Assembly (NCBI GenBank): GCA_023426245.1
Contig: JAFABB010000050.1
Coordinates: 114,822-178,821, forward strand
From: Bacillota bacterium
GTDB taxonomy: Bacteria > Bacillota > UBA4882 > UBA8346
DNA: 64,000 nt
Direction of reading: 5' to 3'
The translations under genes were made by a program, and so were the position numbers. Below the pieces are notes generated by a model. It ran no database searches and was not told the origin of the DNA. It saw only the letters and a list, made by a program, of their open reading frames with translations. Of the stretch, positions 8,787-17,655 are shown in pieces (position 1 is the first letter of the stretch; every line of letters begins with the position of its first letter).

Positions 8787-10319
8787 ATGTTACTCACAAA
8801 ATTTAAGGATAAATTACCAATACCCAAGGTTCTAAGACCAATATACCGGGATGAGGAAAAAACTTATTATGAAATTAAAATGGTCCAAACAAAGCAGTCG
8901 CTTCATAGTGAGCTCCCGGATACATTAATCTGGGGTTATAACGGAACCTATCCCGGCCCGGTGATTGAAGCCCGAAAGGATGAGAAAGTGATGATCCAAT
9001 GGAAAAATGACCTTCCCGACACACACTTTCTCCCTGTCGATAAAACGCTGCATGGCGCCATGGATGCTCCAGAAGTCCGTACTGTGACTCATCTGCACGG
9101 CGCCAAGGTAAAGCCGGAGAGTGACGGTTACCCTGAAGCTTGGTTTACCAGAAATTATCAGGAGACCGGACCAACTTTCGTCCATCAGACATATTGCTAC
9201 ACCAATCATCAACAAGCCGCCACACTGTGGTATCATGATCATGCCATGGGAATAACGCGATTGAATGTTTATGCCGGGCTAGCCGGATTTTACCTGATCC
9301 GTGACAAATTTGAAAAAGTATTGAATCTTCCTCAAGGCGAATTTGAAATTCCACTGCTAATTCAAGACCGTTCCTTTAATCACGATGGTTCCCTTTTTTA
9401 TCCCAGTCAGCCGCAGCCACCGGTTCCCGGCGTCAATCCATCCATTACCCCCGGAGTGGATGGGGACACTATTTTGGTCAATGGAAAAGTTTGGCCGTAT
9501 TTAGTGGTGGAACCACGCAAATACCGGTTCAGGATTTTAAATGGCTCCAATCACCGTTTTTATCGAATGAAAATCGAATCTGGACCGCCAATTTACCAGA
9601 TAGGAACCGATGGTGGTTTTCTGGAAGTACCGGTAAAACTGCATGAATTGATTTTGGCCCCTGCGGAACGGGCTGATGTGATCATTGATTTTACCGGTTA
9701 TAACGGAAAAAGTTTGGATTTGCTCAATGACGCTCCCAGTCCTTTCCCCAACGGGACACCGGTCGATCCGGAGACTACCGGGCGAATCATGCAATTTCGG
9801 GTGGATTTACCGCTGTTTCGTCAAGACAGGAGTTGTATTCCTGATAGCCTCTATCCGGTGGTGCCTCTGGCCGAATGTGTGGTCAAAGTAAGACGGAATA
9901 TGAACATGGTTGTGCAACAAGACCAATATGGCCGGTTGTTATTTCTATTAAATGGAAAGAGTTGGCATGATCCGGTAACGGAGACTCCAAAGCTGGGCAA
10001 GGTGGAAATTTGGAACCTGATCAATCCCGGCTTTGTCGCTCATCCTGTTCATCTACATTTAGTGCAATTCCAAATTCTGAATCGACAGCCTTTTGACGTC
10101 CAGCTTTTTAATCAAACGCAGAAAATTTATTTTACCGGGCCATCCATACCGCCAGCACCCAATGAACAGGGTTGGAAGGATACGGTTCGGAGTACTCCGG
10201 GAGAAGTGACACGGATTATTATCCGATTTGGGCCATATGCAGGCCGTTATGTCTGGCATTGCCATTTGCTTGAGCATGAAGATTATGATATGATGCGGCC
10301 CATCGATGTGCTGGAGTGA
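8787..10319 (+). CDS. cotA: Spore-coat multicopper oxidase (laccase), CotA type
   Basis: This 510-residue multicopper oxidase oxidises phenolic, bilirubin-like or pigment precursors and reduces oxygen to water through one type-1 and a trinuclear copper site. Motifs are HLHGAKVKPESDG and WYHDHAMGITR in the N-terminal part, HPVHLHL beginning at H419, and HCHLLEHEDYDMM with C492, H497 and M502. These C-terminal ligand numbers coincide with those of Bacillus subtilis CotA. There is no signal peptide, as expected for a coat protein made in the mother cell. The AGGAGG ribosome binding site is followed by an ATG 13 bases on. It is monocistronic with its own terminator. The role is protection or pigmentation of the spore coat, inferred from the family and from the sporulation genes elsewhere in the window. 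Confidence 0.93.
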   Translation: MLLTKFKDKLPIPKVLRPIYRDEEKTYYEIKMVQTKQSLHSELPDTLIWGYNGTYPGPVIEARKDEKVMIQWKNDLPDTHFLPVDKTLHGAMDAPEVRTVTHLHGAKVKPESDGYPEAWFTRNYQETGPTFVHQTYCYTNHQQAATLWYHDHAMGITRLNVYAGLAGFYLIRDKFEKVLNLPQGEFEIPLLIQDRSFNHDGSLFYPSQPQPPVPGVNPSITPGVDGDTILVNGKVWPYLVVEPRKYRFRILNGSNHRFYRMKIESGPPIYQIGTDGGFLEVPVKLHELILAPAERADVIIDFTGYNGKSLDLLNDAPSPFPNGTPVDPETTGRIMQFRVDLPLFRQDRSCIPDSLYPVVPLAECVVKVRRNMNMVVQQDQYGRLLFLLNGKSWHDPVTETPKLGKVEIWNLINPGFVAHPVHLHLVQFQILNRQPFDVQLFNQTQKIYFTGPSIPPAPNEQGWKDTVRSTPGEVTRIIIRFGPYAGRYVWHCHLLEHEDYDMMRPIDVLE

Positions 10320-10370
10320 TTTGGAGAAGTGATGAAGATTATGCTGCCGGATAGAGATCAAGGAGTTAAG

Positions 10371-10400
10371 CCGGAGGAGAGTGATCTTCTCCGTTTTTTT
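10371..10400 (+). terminator. Terminator of cotA
   Basis: CGGAGGAGA and TCTTCTCCG pair around a four-base loop and are followed by seven Ts, about 50 bases after the cotA stop. Confidence 0.85.
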
Positions 10401-11036
10401 ATTGGATATAAAAAGTTAGCTCTGTCAGAAGCAATTGAAGTAGGAGTACTTATCCAAAGATTTTAAACTGCAATGGTTAAAAACACCGATTTGATTGGGC
10501 GGGTGGAGATTGACCGGAAATCAAAAGCTCTTGTTTGGAGAGGAAGGGAATTTTTAGCAGCAACTATTTACAAATGGTACCGTTACAATAAATATCAACC
10601 CTCTTTTTTCATTGTATTACCTCCTTTAAAAACCCCCATCACCGGATTAGGTGACGGGGGCTCTTTTATATTCCTTACTTTACCTATGAAGAAGGTTAAG
10701 TAGGTTTTAATGTTCCTCAAAACACTCTCGGATAAATATAAGTAAGCAATCGTAAAAAAACATGAGGAAAACGACGATATTTTGGCGCCGAATTGATTGG
10801 AAATATTTTCAAAAATATATAAATTATTGAAAGGATTTTGAGCGGTCATAGGGAATATATAAATCGTTAAAATTCATTTAAGGAGTCCTTTGAACGGTAA
10901 ACATCAAGGAAATTTCTAAATTAGATGACTTACAGCGGTACGAATCTTAAACCGGTCGGCGATACCTGAATGTGTAATGTTCATGATTAAATTGGATAAT
11001 CGAAACTTTCAAATTTTTCATGAAGGAGTGAAAAAG
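10401..11036. other. Intergenic stretch with one further hairpin
   Basis: No gene is supported here: a 76-codon open frame at 10473-10703 lacks a ribosome binding site and runs through a hairpin. A stem of CCCCCATCACC/GGTGACGGGGG at 10633-10660 followed by CTCTTTTA looks like a second terminator. The remaining AT-rich DNA up to the next start shows nothing I recognise except the ribosome binding site at 11023-11028. Confidence 0.5.
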
Positions 11037-13175
11037 ATGATGATTAAAATTACCAGTATAGTCCAACGACTATTTTCGGAAATGACAAAATTACGGAACC
11101 GGATCCGGTTGGATTTCCTTTTGCTGTTCATCATGGGCCTGTTGGTTTTTGCCGGGTTACGATCTGTGTTAGTTTTTGCCGCTACCGATAACTATACGGT
11201 TATCTATTCCATTCAAAATGACTGGGGTAGTGGGGCAACCGTGAATGTAACCATTCAAAATAATGGCGCGAGTGCGATTCAGGGTTGGAAGTTGGGGTGG
11301 ATGTTTGAAGGCAATCAAAAGATTGACAATCTGTGGAATGGGAAATACACGCAAAGCGGCGCGACGGTGACGGTGGAGGACGCAGGGTATAATGGGGCGA
11401 TTGCGGCCAATGGAGGAACAGTTAGTTTCGGTTTTAACTTAACGTATAGCGGTACCAATAGTAAACCCCCCAGTTTTACTTTGAATGGAACATCCAGTGG
11501 CGGTTCGCCAACTCCTACACCAACGCCTGCAGCAAATCAAGGGCCAAAAGTGGACGCCGGAGTAAATCAAACGGTTACTATGCCGGCTACAGTTATGCTA
11601 AACGGTACGGTAAGTGACGACGGACTGCCGTCAGGTTCAACCTTGACCACCACCTGGAGCAAGGTAAGCGGACCTGGAACGGTGACATTTGCTAATTCAA
11701 ACTCACCAAGTACCACAGCAACCTTTTTAGTTGAAGGTACATACGTGTTGCAATTTACTGCTAGCGATACAGCATTGTCATCTTCAGATACTGTTACCAT
11801 TATTGTGAACCCGGCAACCGGTTCGGATTCATATGGATGGAATTATGGAACTATTCCCAGCGCAACAATAGAAGCTTGGAACGATAACCCAACCCTTACA
11901 CCCATTAACATTAACCCATATGGAAAACCTTCTTTGACAATTCCATATGGCTATATTTTATTGAGCGAAGGGCCTAATGGAACATCACAAATATCTGTAG
12001 CTACTCAAACCTCCATCCTTCAACGGATTCATGGAGACTTGAAATGGGAAACCCAAACCCTGGGTATCCATATGCCTCCTTGGTCAACCGGAAAAACCGG
12101 AACAAAATATATTGACTATTTCTTTACGAATACAGGATTACCAAATGATCCTGGAGCTACAGGAGATCAATCTTGGGAGGGTTCATATCCATTTGTCGAA
12201 AGCGATTCTAACGGAATGAGTGACCAAAACAGATATAATATTACTCATGAATTTAATCATGTTCTCTTCAATGCATATGGTACTGTACCCGGAAATTCCG
12301 TATCATGGATTCAAGAGTCGTTAAATAACTATATGATACTTCGTCTTGCTGAGTGGCGAAATGGTGCAACGATAGGACAATCACAGCAATTTCCATTCCC
12401 GTCAGGAATCGGTTATCTCGATGCAACAGTCTACAATCAGCCGTATTGTCCTATTGAAAGCTGTGGAATCAATTCATCAGGAGAAGCTACGGGACCATCG
12501 GATTATATGAATGATAGTACAGGGTTCAGATACAATGATTTATTCCCGCTATTTGTTTCGCAGCGTGTCGGATTGACATTTTATGCAAAAGTGTTTGAAG
12601 CAGCAAATACTTCAGAACAAAACTTACAGACTATGACAAGATTGTTAGACAAAGCAAGAGTACAATCAATGATAACAGAATATGCTGCCCGTTTGGCTTT
12701 GGGAGACTTTCTGGAGTTTTCAACCGCCATTCAGGGAGTCGCTTCAACTTCCATGTATGCAGTTACGACTAACCAAAGCGGTTGGCTTGTTCCATCCAAT
12801 AACAACAAGCTTCCAAGATATACCGGTAGAAATTTTATACCGATTTCAGTTAACCCAGGAGTCACTTCAGTTACTATAAACTTTGCACCCGATTCAACGG
12901 GAGGCAATGGTACTACTGCGGATATGAGGTGTCAAATAGCTTATCGCGCTACGGATGGCACTACAGTATTTAGTACGCCTGTTTCAAGCAGCACTACGAC
13001 TATTCAATTGACCAAAGCACCAAAAAATGGCGTTGTAATTGTAGTTATCAGCAATGTAACCATGAGTGGATACAAAAAAGCTACATCTTACGGTTGGGAC
13101 CCAACAGAAAAATTTGGATATAAAATTCAGGTAACTGGAGGAACTGCAGCTGCGACTAATCGATTATATTTTTGA
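11037..13175 (+). CDS. Secreted CBM2-PKD-zincin metallopeptidase-like protein
   Basis: This is a 712-residue secreted modular protein. A signal/anchor segment spans residues 27-48, ending near VFA. Residues about 51-155 form a carbohydrate-binding module of the CBM2 type, with the conserved tryptophans in IQGWKLGW and IDNLWNG and the NGGTVSFGF strand. A PTPTPTP linker follows, then a PKD/REJ-like beta domain (about 170-258, VDAGVNQTVTMPATVMLNGT). The rest is a globular domain with HEFNH at 404-408, the HExxH zinc motif of zincin peptidases; a possible third ligand is the E in WIQESLNNYM. The large domain resembles DUF6055-type proteins, an assignment I cannot test. I chose the ATG at 11037 because AAGGAG sits eight bases before it; 10977 is an alternative without one. 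The likely job is wall-, cellulose- or glycoprotein-associated proteolysis outside the cell. Confidence 0.75.
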   Translation: MMIKITSIVQRLFSEMTKLRNRIRLDFLLLFIMGLLVFAGLRSVLVFAATDNYTVIYSIQNDWGSGATVNVTIQNNGASAIQGWKLGWMFEGNQKIDNLWNGKYTQSGATVTVEDAGYNGAIAANGGTVSFGFNLTYSGTNSKPPSFTLNGTSSGGSPTPTPTPAANQGPKVDAGVNQTVTMPATVMLNGTVSDDGLPSGSTLTTTWSKVSGPGTVTFANSNSPSTTATFLVEGTYVLQFTASDTALSSSDTVTIIVNPATGSDSYGWNYGTIPSATIEAWNDNPTLTPININPYGKPSLTIPYGYILLSEGPNGTSQISVATQTSILQRIHGDLKWETQTLGIHMPPWSTGKTGTKYIDYFFTNTGLPNDPGATGDQSWEGSYPFVESDSNGMSDQNRYNITHEFNHVLFNAYGTVPGNSVSWIQESLNNYMILRLAEWRNGATIGQSQQFPFPSGIGYLDATVYNQPYCPIESCGINSSGEATGPSDYMNDSTGFRYNDLFPLFVSQRVGLTFYAKVFEAANTSEQNLQTMTRLLDKARVQSMITEYAARLALGDFLEFSTAIQGVASTSMYAVTTNQSGWLVPSNNNKLPRYTGRNFIPISVNPGVTSVTINFAPDSTGGNGTTADMRCQIAYRATDGTTVFSTPVSSSTTTIQLTKAPKNGVVIVVISNVTMSGYKKATSYGWDPTEKFGYKIQVTGGTAAATNRLYF

Positions 13176-13432
13176 TTATTCGGTACAAAAGGTCATTTTA
13201 TTCGGGTCTTATGTCAATGTCAATTACACCCGAAGATAGTGATGTTGATTTGGCTATTTTTTCTGATTACTTTGAGGGAACACCGCGAATTGAAGGCATC
13301 AAATTCTTGCTTTCCAGAGCAAGAAAGTATAGTTCGATGGACTTTCAACCGACACCGTTTACGTACCGGGATTATCTTGAAAAAGACGGTTTTGTGGCAG
13401 AAGTATTAAGAAAAGGGGTAGAGATAGTTTAA
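13174..13432 (+). pseudogene. Decayed MNT-type nucleotidyltransferase gene
   Basis: Two frames together encode the core of a small polymerase-beta-like nucleotidyltransferase. One frame gives VQKVILFGSYVNVNY (13183-13227), the GSY catalytic loop, and then stops. The neighbouring frame continues with TPEDSDVDLAIF, the DxD metal-binding motif. A single frameshift near 13227 separates them, and the N-terminus is missing because the preceding gene's stop at 13173-13175 lies immediately upstream. The C-terminal part runs to GVEIV and a stop at 13430. Such proteins normally pair with a HEPN partner in toxin-antitoxin modules; no HEPN gene is present here. This is a remnant, perhaps left by a recombination that also placed the zincin gene here. 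Confidence 0.7.
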
Positions 13433-13504
13433 ACTCCAAAAGGAAGGCAATGAAGAAATCATAGTACCCGATTGATAATTGAGCATTATAAAAAATATTC
13501 AAAC

Positions 13505-13532
13505 AAAAAAGCAGCCCATTTCGGCTGCTTTT
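13505..13532 (-). terminator. Terminator of the tRNA-Leu gene
   Basis: On the minus strand GCAGCC and GGCTGC form a stem with a GAAATG loop, followed by six Ts, directly downstream of the tRNA. Confidence 0.8.
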
Positions 13533-13543
13533 AACTTTTCTTT

Positions 13544-13626
13544 TGGTGCCCAGGACCGGACTTGAACCGGTACGGTTGCCCATACGCCCCTCAAACGTAC
13601 GCGTCTGCCAGTTCCGCCACCTGGGC
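13544..13626 (-). tRNA. tRNA-Leu (anticodon GAG)
   Basis: On the minus strand the acceptor stem is GCCCAGG/CCTGGGC with CCA encoded. The anticodon loop TTGAGGG is closed by a TACGT/GCGTA stem. A long variable arm (GGGCAACC), as in class II tRNAs, and the T arm ACCGGTTCAAGTCCGGT are intact. It reads CUC and CUU leucine codons. Confidence 0.95.
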
Positions 13627-13915
13627 ATTTTTTTGCACGCACCGTAGTGCGCGCACCGACTATTAAATATTATAAAGGGGATTGATTCGGTTGTCAATTG
13701 TTATTTTAAAATGGATTCATCCGGTTTGCCCTTGTCTGTGAACTTATCAATAGGGGTCAAAATAACATTTGGAACGTATTGAGCTGACAATCCGGTTCAA
13801 GAATTTTCAATAGACAAATTCTGGAATCCAGCGAACTTTTTGAAGATTATTGGTGGAATTTAGTCAAAATCAAAGAAATTGTCACCCAGGTTTAGCTGGG
13901 GAAATTAACAAATGG

Positions 13916-13945
13916 GTATAAAACATGCTATCCGTGGCAATAATC
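13916..13945 (+). promoter_or_regulatory. Sigma-F/sigma-G type promoter of sigG
   Basis: GTATA at 13916-13920 and GGCAATAATC at 13936-13945 are separated by exactly 15 bases. They match the forespore consensus (GYWTA, 15 bases, GGNRANAHTR) at nearly every position. The site lies about 50 bases before sigG, which in Bacillus subtilis is read by sigma-F and then by sigma-G itself. Confidence 0.75.
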
Positions 13946-13992
13946 ACTCTTAGACGCGTCAAAAGTTCGTTTTGTAGGAGTTGATTGGCTGG

Positions 13993-14778
13993 ATGCTGGT
14001 GAATAAAGTCGAAATTTGCGGGGTTAATACGGCAAAACTTCCCGTTTTATCCAGTAGTAAAATGCGGGACTTATTACAGAGAATGCAATCCGGCGACCGT
14101 TCCGCCAGGGAAGAATTGATTCAGGGTAATCTTCGTTTGGTTTTAAGCGTCATTCAGCGCTTTAATAATCGCGGTGAATTTGTGGATGACTTGTTCCAGG
14201 TCGGTTGTATCGGATTGATGAAAGCCATTGATAACTTTGATCTTTCACAGAATGTAAAATTTTCAACATATGCAGTGCCAATGATTATCGGCGAGATTCG
14301 TCGTTATTTACGGGATAATAATCCGCTTAGAGTCAGCCGTTCCCTGCGGGATATTGCCTATAAAGCGCTTCAGGTCAGAGATGCCTTGGTCAGCAAAAAT
14401 TCAAAAGAACCTACCGTGGCCGAAATCGCCGAAGAACTGAAGGTTCCACGGGAAGAAGTCGTTTTTGCGCTGGATGCGATTCAGGAACCTATCTCTTTAT
14501 TTGAACCGATTTATCATGATGGTGGCGATCCGATTTTTGTAATGGACCAAATCAGCGACGAACGTCATATTGACGGCCAGTGGTTGGAAGGTTTGTCAAT
14601 CAAGGAAGCAATGAACAAACTCAACGATCGTGAAAAACTTATTTTAGAAATGCGCTTTTTTGATGGCCGGACCCAAATGGAAGTTGCTGAAGAGATAGGC
14701 ATTTCTCAAGCTCAAGTTTCAAGACTCGAGAAAAATGCTCTTAAACACATGAAACGCTATGTAGCAGGCAATGAATAG
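13993..14778 (+). CDS. sigG: RNA polymerase sporulation sigma factor sigma-G
   Basis: This 261-residue late forespore sigma factor is almost identical in signature regions to Bacillus subtilis SigG: NKVEICGV at the N-terminus, NLRLVLSVIQRFNNRGE and VDDLFQVGCIGL in region 2, KFSTYAVPMIIGEIRRYLRDNNP, VSRSLRDIAYKALQVR in region 3, LFEPIYHDGGDP, and region 4 with EVAEEIGISQAQVSRLEK. It directs transcription of late forespore genes after engulfment. TAGGAG at 13975-13980 supports the ATG at 13993; the GTG at 13999 would give the N-terminus closest to the Bacillus protein. A forespore-type promoter lies upstream. The usual spoIIGA-sigE partners are not in front of it here; instead spoIIR follows 36 bases downstream. 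Confidence 0.95.
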   Translation: MLVNKVEICGVNTAKLPVLSSSKMRDLLQRMQSGDRSAREELIQGNLRLVLSVIQRFNNRGEFVDDLFQVGCIGLMKAIDNFDLSQNVKFSTYAVPMIIGEIRRYLRDNNPLRVSRSLRDIAYKALQVRDALVSKNSKEPTVAEIAEELKVPREEVVFALDAIQEPISLFEPIYHDGGDPIFVMDQISDERHIDGQWLEGLSIKEAMNKLNDREKLILEMRFFDGRTQMEVAEEIGISQAQVSRLEKNALKHMKRYVAGNE

Positions 14779-14814
14779 CTCCGAGCGTTGACATACATGG
14801 GGTGAACAATTTAA

Positions 14815-15456
14815 ATGTCGTTAAAGTACCGTTTATTGACCTCCGGGTTGATTATAATATTTTTTACTGTCGTTGGGGGACTTAGTTCTGTTATGGCGCG
14901 GTTTGCGGAGCCAATTATCGAAACCTATAACCGCTCTAATCTTATCCGTCTCCATGTGATTGCCAACAGTGATTCGCCAAAGGATCAGGCAATCAAACTG
15001 AAGGTTAGAGACAGAATCATTCAGGTTACTGAGCCGTTATTGATCAAAGTCGAAGACCCAAAACAGGCTGAAAAGATTTTATCGGGTCATTTGCCATTGC
15101 TTAAACAAACTGCTCAGCAGGAACTGGCTCGAAACGGGCAATATCTTCCGGTAACAGTACAGCTTGGTAAATTTGAGTTTCCCCAGCGGGTATATCCGTT
15201 TGGTGTTTTACCGGCAGGAGAATACAAAGGGCTGCGGGTGACTTTAGGAAAAGGAAATGGGAAAAACTGGTGGTGCGTATTATATCCCCCTCTCTGCTTA
15301 TTGGAGAAGGATGCGCCGAGTTTCAGAAAAAGCCTCCCCACAGAGGAATACAAAGTGGAATATCATTGGGCTACCCTTGAAAAGCTGCTTAACCAAAAAG
15401 GATTATCGATGGATCATTTTTGGAAAGGCTGGGGTACGTATTTTGGACTTCTATAA
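14815..15456 (+). CDS. spoIIR: Stage II sporulation protein R
   Basis: This 213-residue secreted signalling protein is made in the forespore and triggers SpoIIGA to process pro-sigma-E in the mother cell. It has an N-terminal membrane/signal segment at residues 7-28 and the family hallmarks RLHVIANSDSPKDQAIKLKVRD and VYPFGVLPAGEYKGLRVTLGKGNGKNWWCVLYPPLC. GGGGTGA precedes the ATG. It follows sigG closely and probably shares the sigma-F type promoter, which fits the known sigma-F dependence of spoIIR. A terminator follows at 15498-15529. Genomes often carry spoIIR elsewhere, so its position directly behind sigG is a local arrangement worth noting. Confidence 0.93.
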   Translation: MSLKYRLLTSGLIIIFFTVVGGLSSVMARFAEPIIETYNRSNLIRLHVIANSDSPKDQAIKLKVRDRIIQVTEPLLIKVEDPKQAEKILSGHLPLLKQTAQQELARNGQYLPVTVQLGKFEFPQRVYPFGVLPAGEYKGLRVTLGKGNGKNWWCVLYPPLCLLEKDAPSFRKSLPTEEYKVEYHWATLEKLLNQKGLSMDHFWKGWGTYFGLL

Positions 15457-15497
15457 TGATAGGATCTTTTCTTACGGATATTATTATTGATTATTGT

Positions 15498-15529
15498 AAA
15501 GAAAAAGAGCAGAAATGCTCTTTTTCTTT
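15498..15529 (+). terminator. Terminator of sigG-spoIIR
   Basis: AAAGAAAAAGAGC and GCTCTTTTTCTTT form a 13-bp stem around AGAAAT, with the T run in the 3' arm. Confidence 0.85.
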
Positions 15530-15619
15530 GTCTCCGGGAGGTTTTGATGAACCTGGCAAGGATAGCCCAATTGTGATAAGATAAATTATAGTTATCATTA
15601 TCCGATGGGGTGGTTTATC

Positions 15620-16456
15620 ATGCAGATAAAGCAGGATCCGGTGTTAACCCTCGCGGCTGTCAGAGAAGCTCAGGATAAACTGAACCGTTTGAATGACGGA
15701 AGAAAAATTCATAATGATGAAGAGGCCTGCCGTTTTATAAGTGAACGGGGGTTTGTGTTATTAATGCCGGTCGAGGACATTCCATTGCCGAGTTTATCCA
15801 GGGCCGATGATGCAGCCCCCTGGGGAGGATTTGCCATTACGGACCGGGCTTGGGCCTGGAAAGAAACGCTTCCCGGCAATAAACGATGTGCTTATACCAA
15901 GCTGATTCATGGCCGGGGCACCTTCATCAGCTGGGATTTATACCCTTCATTTTTGAAAGTATACGGACCTGAAGGTGATCCCGATTATGAATATGAAAAC
16001 GGCAGACTGGACAAATCGGAACGGGATTTATACCATCTGGTGGAAAGTTTTGGGCCCATTGATTCCCGGGAATTATGGCGGAGGGCCAAAAGTTTCTTCG
16101 GCGATAAAAGAACCCGTTTTACCGCTACTTTGGAAAAATTACAATCCAGATTTTATCTGACTGTAGCCGGAGGTTCCCTCGAAGGTTGGACTCTACACAC
16201 CTGGGATTTGGTTGAACGACAGGTACCGCAAAAGATTCTCGCCCATCTTCCTTCGAAGGAAGATGCCAAAATGAATCTCCTTTGGAAGACTCTTCAAAAC
16301 TGCTATGCTGCCCCGGAACGAAAGCTTCGTTCCATCCTGCGCTGGCTGCCGGCGGAATTAGAGCAGAGTATCGCGCAGTTAAAAGCGGAAAGACGCATCG
16401 AAGAAGTCGGAATGGAGAGCGAACCCCAAATATGGTTTAGGGTTACCGCCGATTGA
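15620..16456 (+). CDS. AlkZ-related winged-helix protein
   Basis: This 278-residue soluble protein resembles proteins annotated as AlkZ-related, a branch near the winged-helix DNA glycosylases that open interstrand crosslinks. I rely on the combination MPVEDIPLPSLSRADD, PWGGFAITDRAWAWKE and RGTFISWDLYPSF, followed by a helical region with SRELWRRAKSFF resembling a winged helix and a C-terminal helical domain. The catalytic QxQ/QxD motif of true AlkZ is not evident to me, so glycosylase activity is doubtful. I chose the ATG at 15620, which has GGGGTGG eight bases before it; the ATG at 15605 has no ribosome binding site. It stands alone between two terminators. Confidence 0.6.
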   Translation: MQIKQDPVLTLAAVREAQDKLNRLNDGRKIHNDEEACRFISERGFVLLMPVEDIPLPSLSRADDAAPWGGFAITDRAWAWKETLPGNKRCAYTKLIHGRGTFISWDLYPSFLKVYGPEGDPDYEYENGRLDKSERDLYHLVESFGPIDSRELWRRAKSFFGDKRTRFTATLEKLQSRFYLTVAGGSLEGWTLHTWDLVERQVPQKILAHLPSKEDAKMNLLWKTLQNCYAAPERKLRSILRWLPAELEQSIAQLKAERRIEEVGMESEPQIWFRVTAD

Positions 16457-16541
16457 CTCCGGCGGTATCTTGATTTTTTCATTCCAATAGTAAGAATGGA
16501 TATTGGAACGATGAGTGAAACGCCGAAAAGGGATGATCAAC

Positions 16542-16573
16542 AAAAGGCCTCGTTTTAGCGGCCTTTTATTTTT
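16542..16573 (+). terminator. Terminator of the AlkZ-related gene
   Basis: AAAAGGCC and GGCCTTTT pair around a ten-base loop, followed by ATTTTTAT. It lies just before the lacI-type promoter. Confidence 0.8.
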
Positions 16574-16593
16574 ATGATGGAATTTGAATCATC

Positions 16594-16622
16594 TTGTAAA
16601 ATGGAAACATTTCCATTACAAT
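16594..16622 (+). promoter_or_regulatory. Promoter with LacI-family operator in the spacer
   Basis: TTGTAA (-35) and TACAAT (-10) are 17 bases apart. The spacer holds the near-palindrome TGGAAACATTTCCA, a LacI/CcpA-family operator shape. The same operator core and the same architecture recur at 18441-18469, so the regulator encoded here probably represses both promoters, including its own. Confidence 0.75.
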
Positions 16623-16643
16623 AATGACAAAGGGAGGAAGGAA

Positions 16644-17618
16644 ATGTCCACGATTAAAGAAGTTGCCAAATTGGCCGGAGTTGGCGTGGGAACTGCATCC
16701 AGAGCTTTGAATGGCGGGAAAAATGTCTCTCAGGAAACAATGGATAAAGTGTTGGAGGTTTCCCGAAAACTGCAATATAAACCCAACAAGACCGCCAGAA
16801 GCTTGGTCAAAGGAAATTATTCCCAGCCTACCATAGGAGTCATCTTTACTACCGCAATTCATCCATTCTTTTATGAAATTTTAAGGGGGATTTATTACGG
16901 TTTACAACAATCCCATTATAATCTGTTAGTCTTTAACATGGGCTATGACCGCAACAGTGTTTTTAATCGAATCCCATTTGAAAATTTAGCCGGAATCCTC
17001 AATGTTTCGACCAAAATGACTGCTGAAGAAAAAAAACAACTGAAAATCAATCGAATTCCCTTCGTATACCTGGATTATTTTGAGGAAGATGTTAACTCCA
17101 TTTACCTTGATAATTATATGGGCGGAGGAATGGCGGGAACTTATTTATTATCCAAAAACGTTAAAAAAATCGCTTTTGTGGGGGAGAATACCCACAATCA
17201 GCAATCCGAAAAACGAGTCTCCGGTTTCATGGATAAGCTGAGAGAACAAAATATCGAACCGGTCTGCCAAAAATTAATCGACATTAAAGAAGAAATGCCT
17301 TTTGATATTTATGAAAAGGAATCCTATTACCTAACCAAAGAGATACTACAAAATCATGAAATTGACGGCATTTTTTTCTATTGTGATGAATTTGCCTATG
17401 GAGGCCTGAATGCGATTCAGGAATGGGGAGGCCCGGTCAGCATGATAGGTTATGACGATACAATGCCCTCCAAGTATTTAAAACTTACAACCATCCGGCA
17501 ACCAGCCTACAAATTGGGTTTAGAAGGGGCCAGGCAAATGATCAATCTGATTTTGGGAGCCGATAACAAAATTTTGCAGCAATGCATTCAACCTGAATTA
17601 ATCGTAAGATCAACGTAA
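16644..17618 (+). CDS. LacI-family transcriptional repressor
   Basis: This 324-residue regulator has a LacI helix-turn-helix at residues 2-25 (STIKEVAKLAGVGVGTASRALNG), a hinge helix near 48-58, and a periplasmic-binding-like effector domain from about residue 62 (TIGVIFTTAIHPFFYEILRG) to the end. GGGAGGAAGG before the ATG at 16644 decides the start; the upstream in-frame ATG at 16584 precedes the promoter and is not used. The sugar-sensing ligand is unknown but is probably the disaccharide handled by the downstream GH65 phosphorylase, or glucose 1-phosphate derived from it. Repression would be relieved by that sugar. pgmB follows 37 bases later in the same transcript. Confidence 0.9.
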   Translation: MSTIKEVAKLAGVGVGTASRALNGGKNVSQETMDKVLEVSRKLQYKPNKTARSLVKGNYSQPTIGVIFTTAIHPFFYEILRGIYYGLQQSHYNLLVFNMGYDRNSVFNRIPFENLAGILNVSTKMTAEEKKQLKINRIPFVYLDYFEEDVNSIYLDNYMGGGMAGTYLLSKNVKKIAFVGENTHNQQSEKRVSGFMDKLREQNIEPVCQKLIDIKEEMPFDIYEKESYYLTKEILQNHEIDGIFFYCDEFAYGGLNAIQEWGGPVSMIGYDDTMPSKYLKLTTIRQPAYKLGLEGARQMINLILGADNKILQQCIQPELIVRST

Positions 17619-17655
17619 TCTCATATTAAAGCGATGGTAGGAGAAGGAGAAAAGG

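Noticed and set aside
10473..10703. 76-codon open frame after cotA
   Set aside because: It has no ribosome binding site and reads through a terminator-like hairpin.
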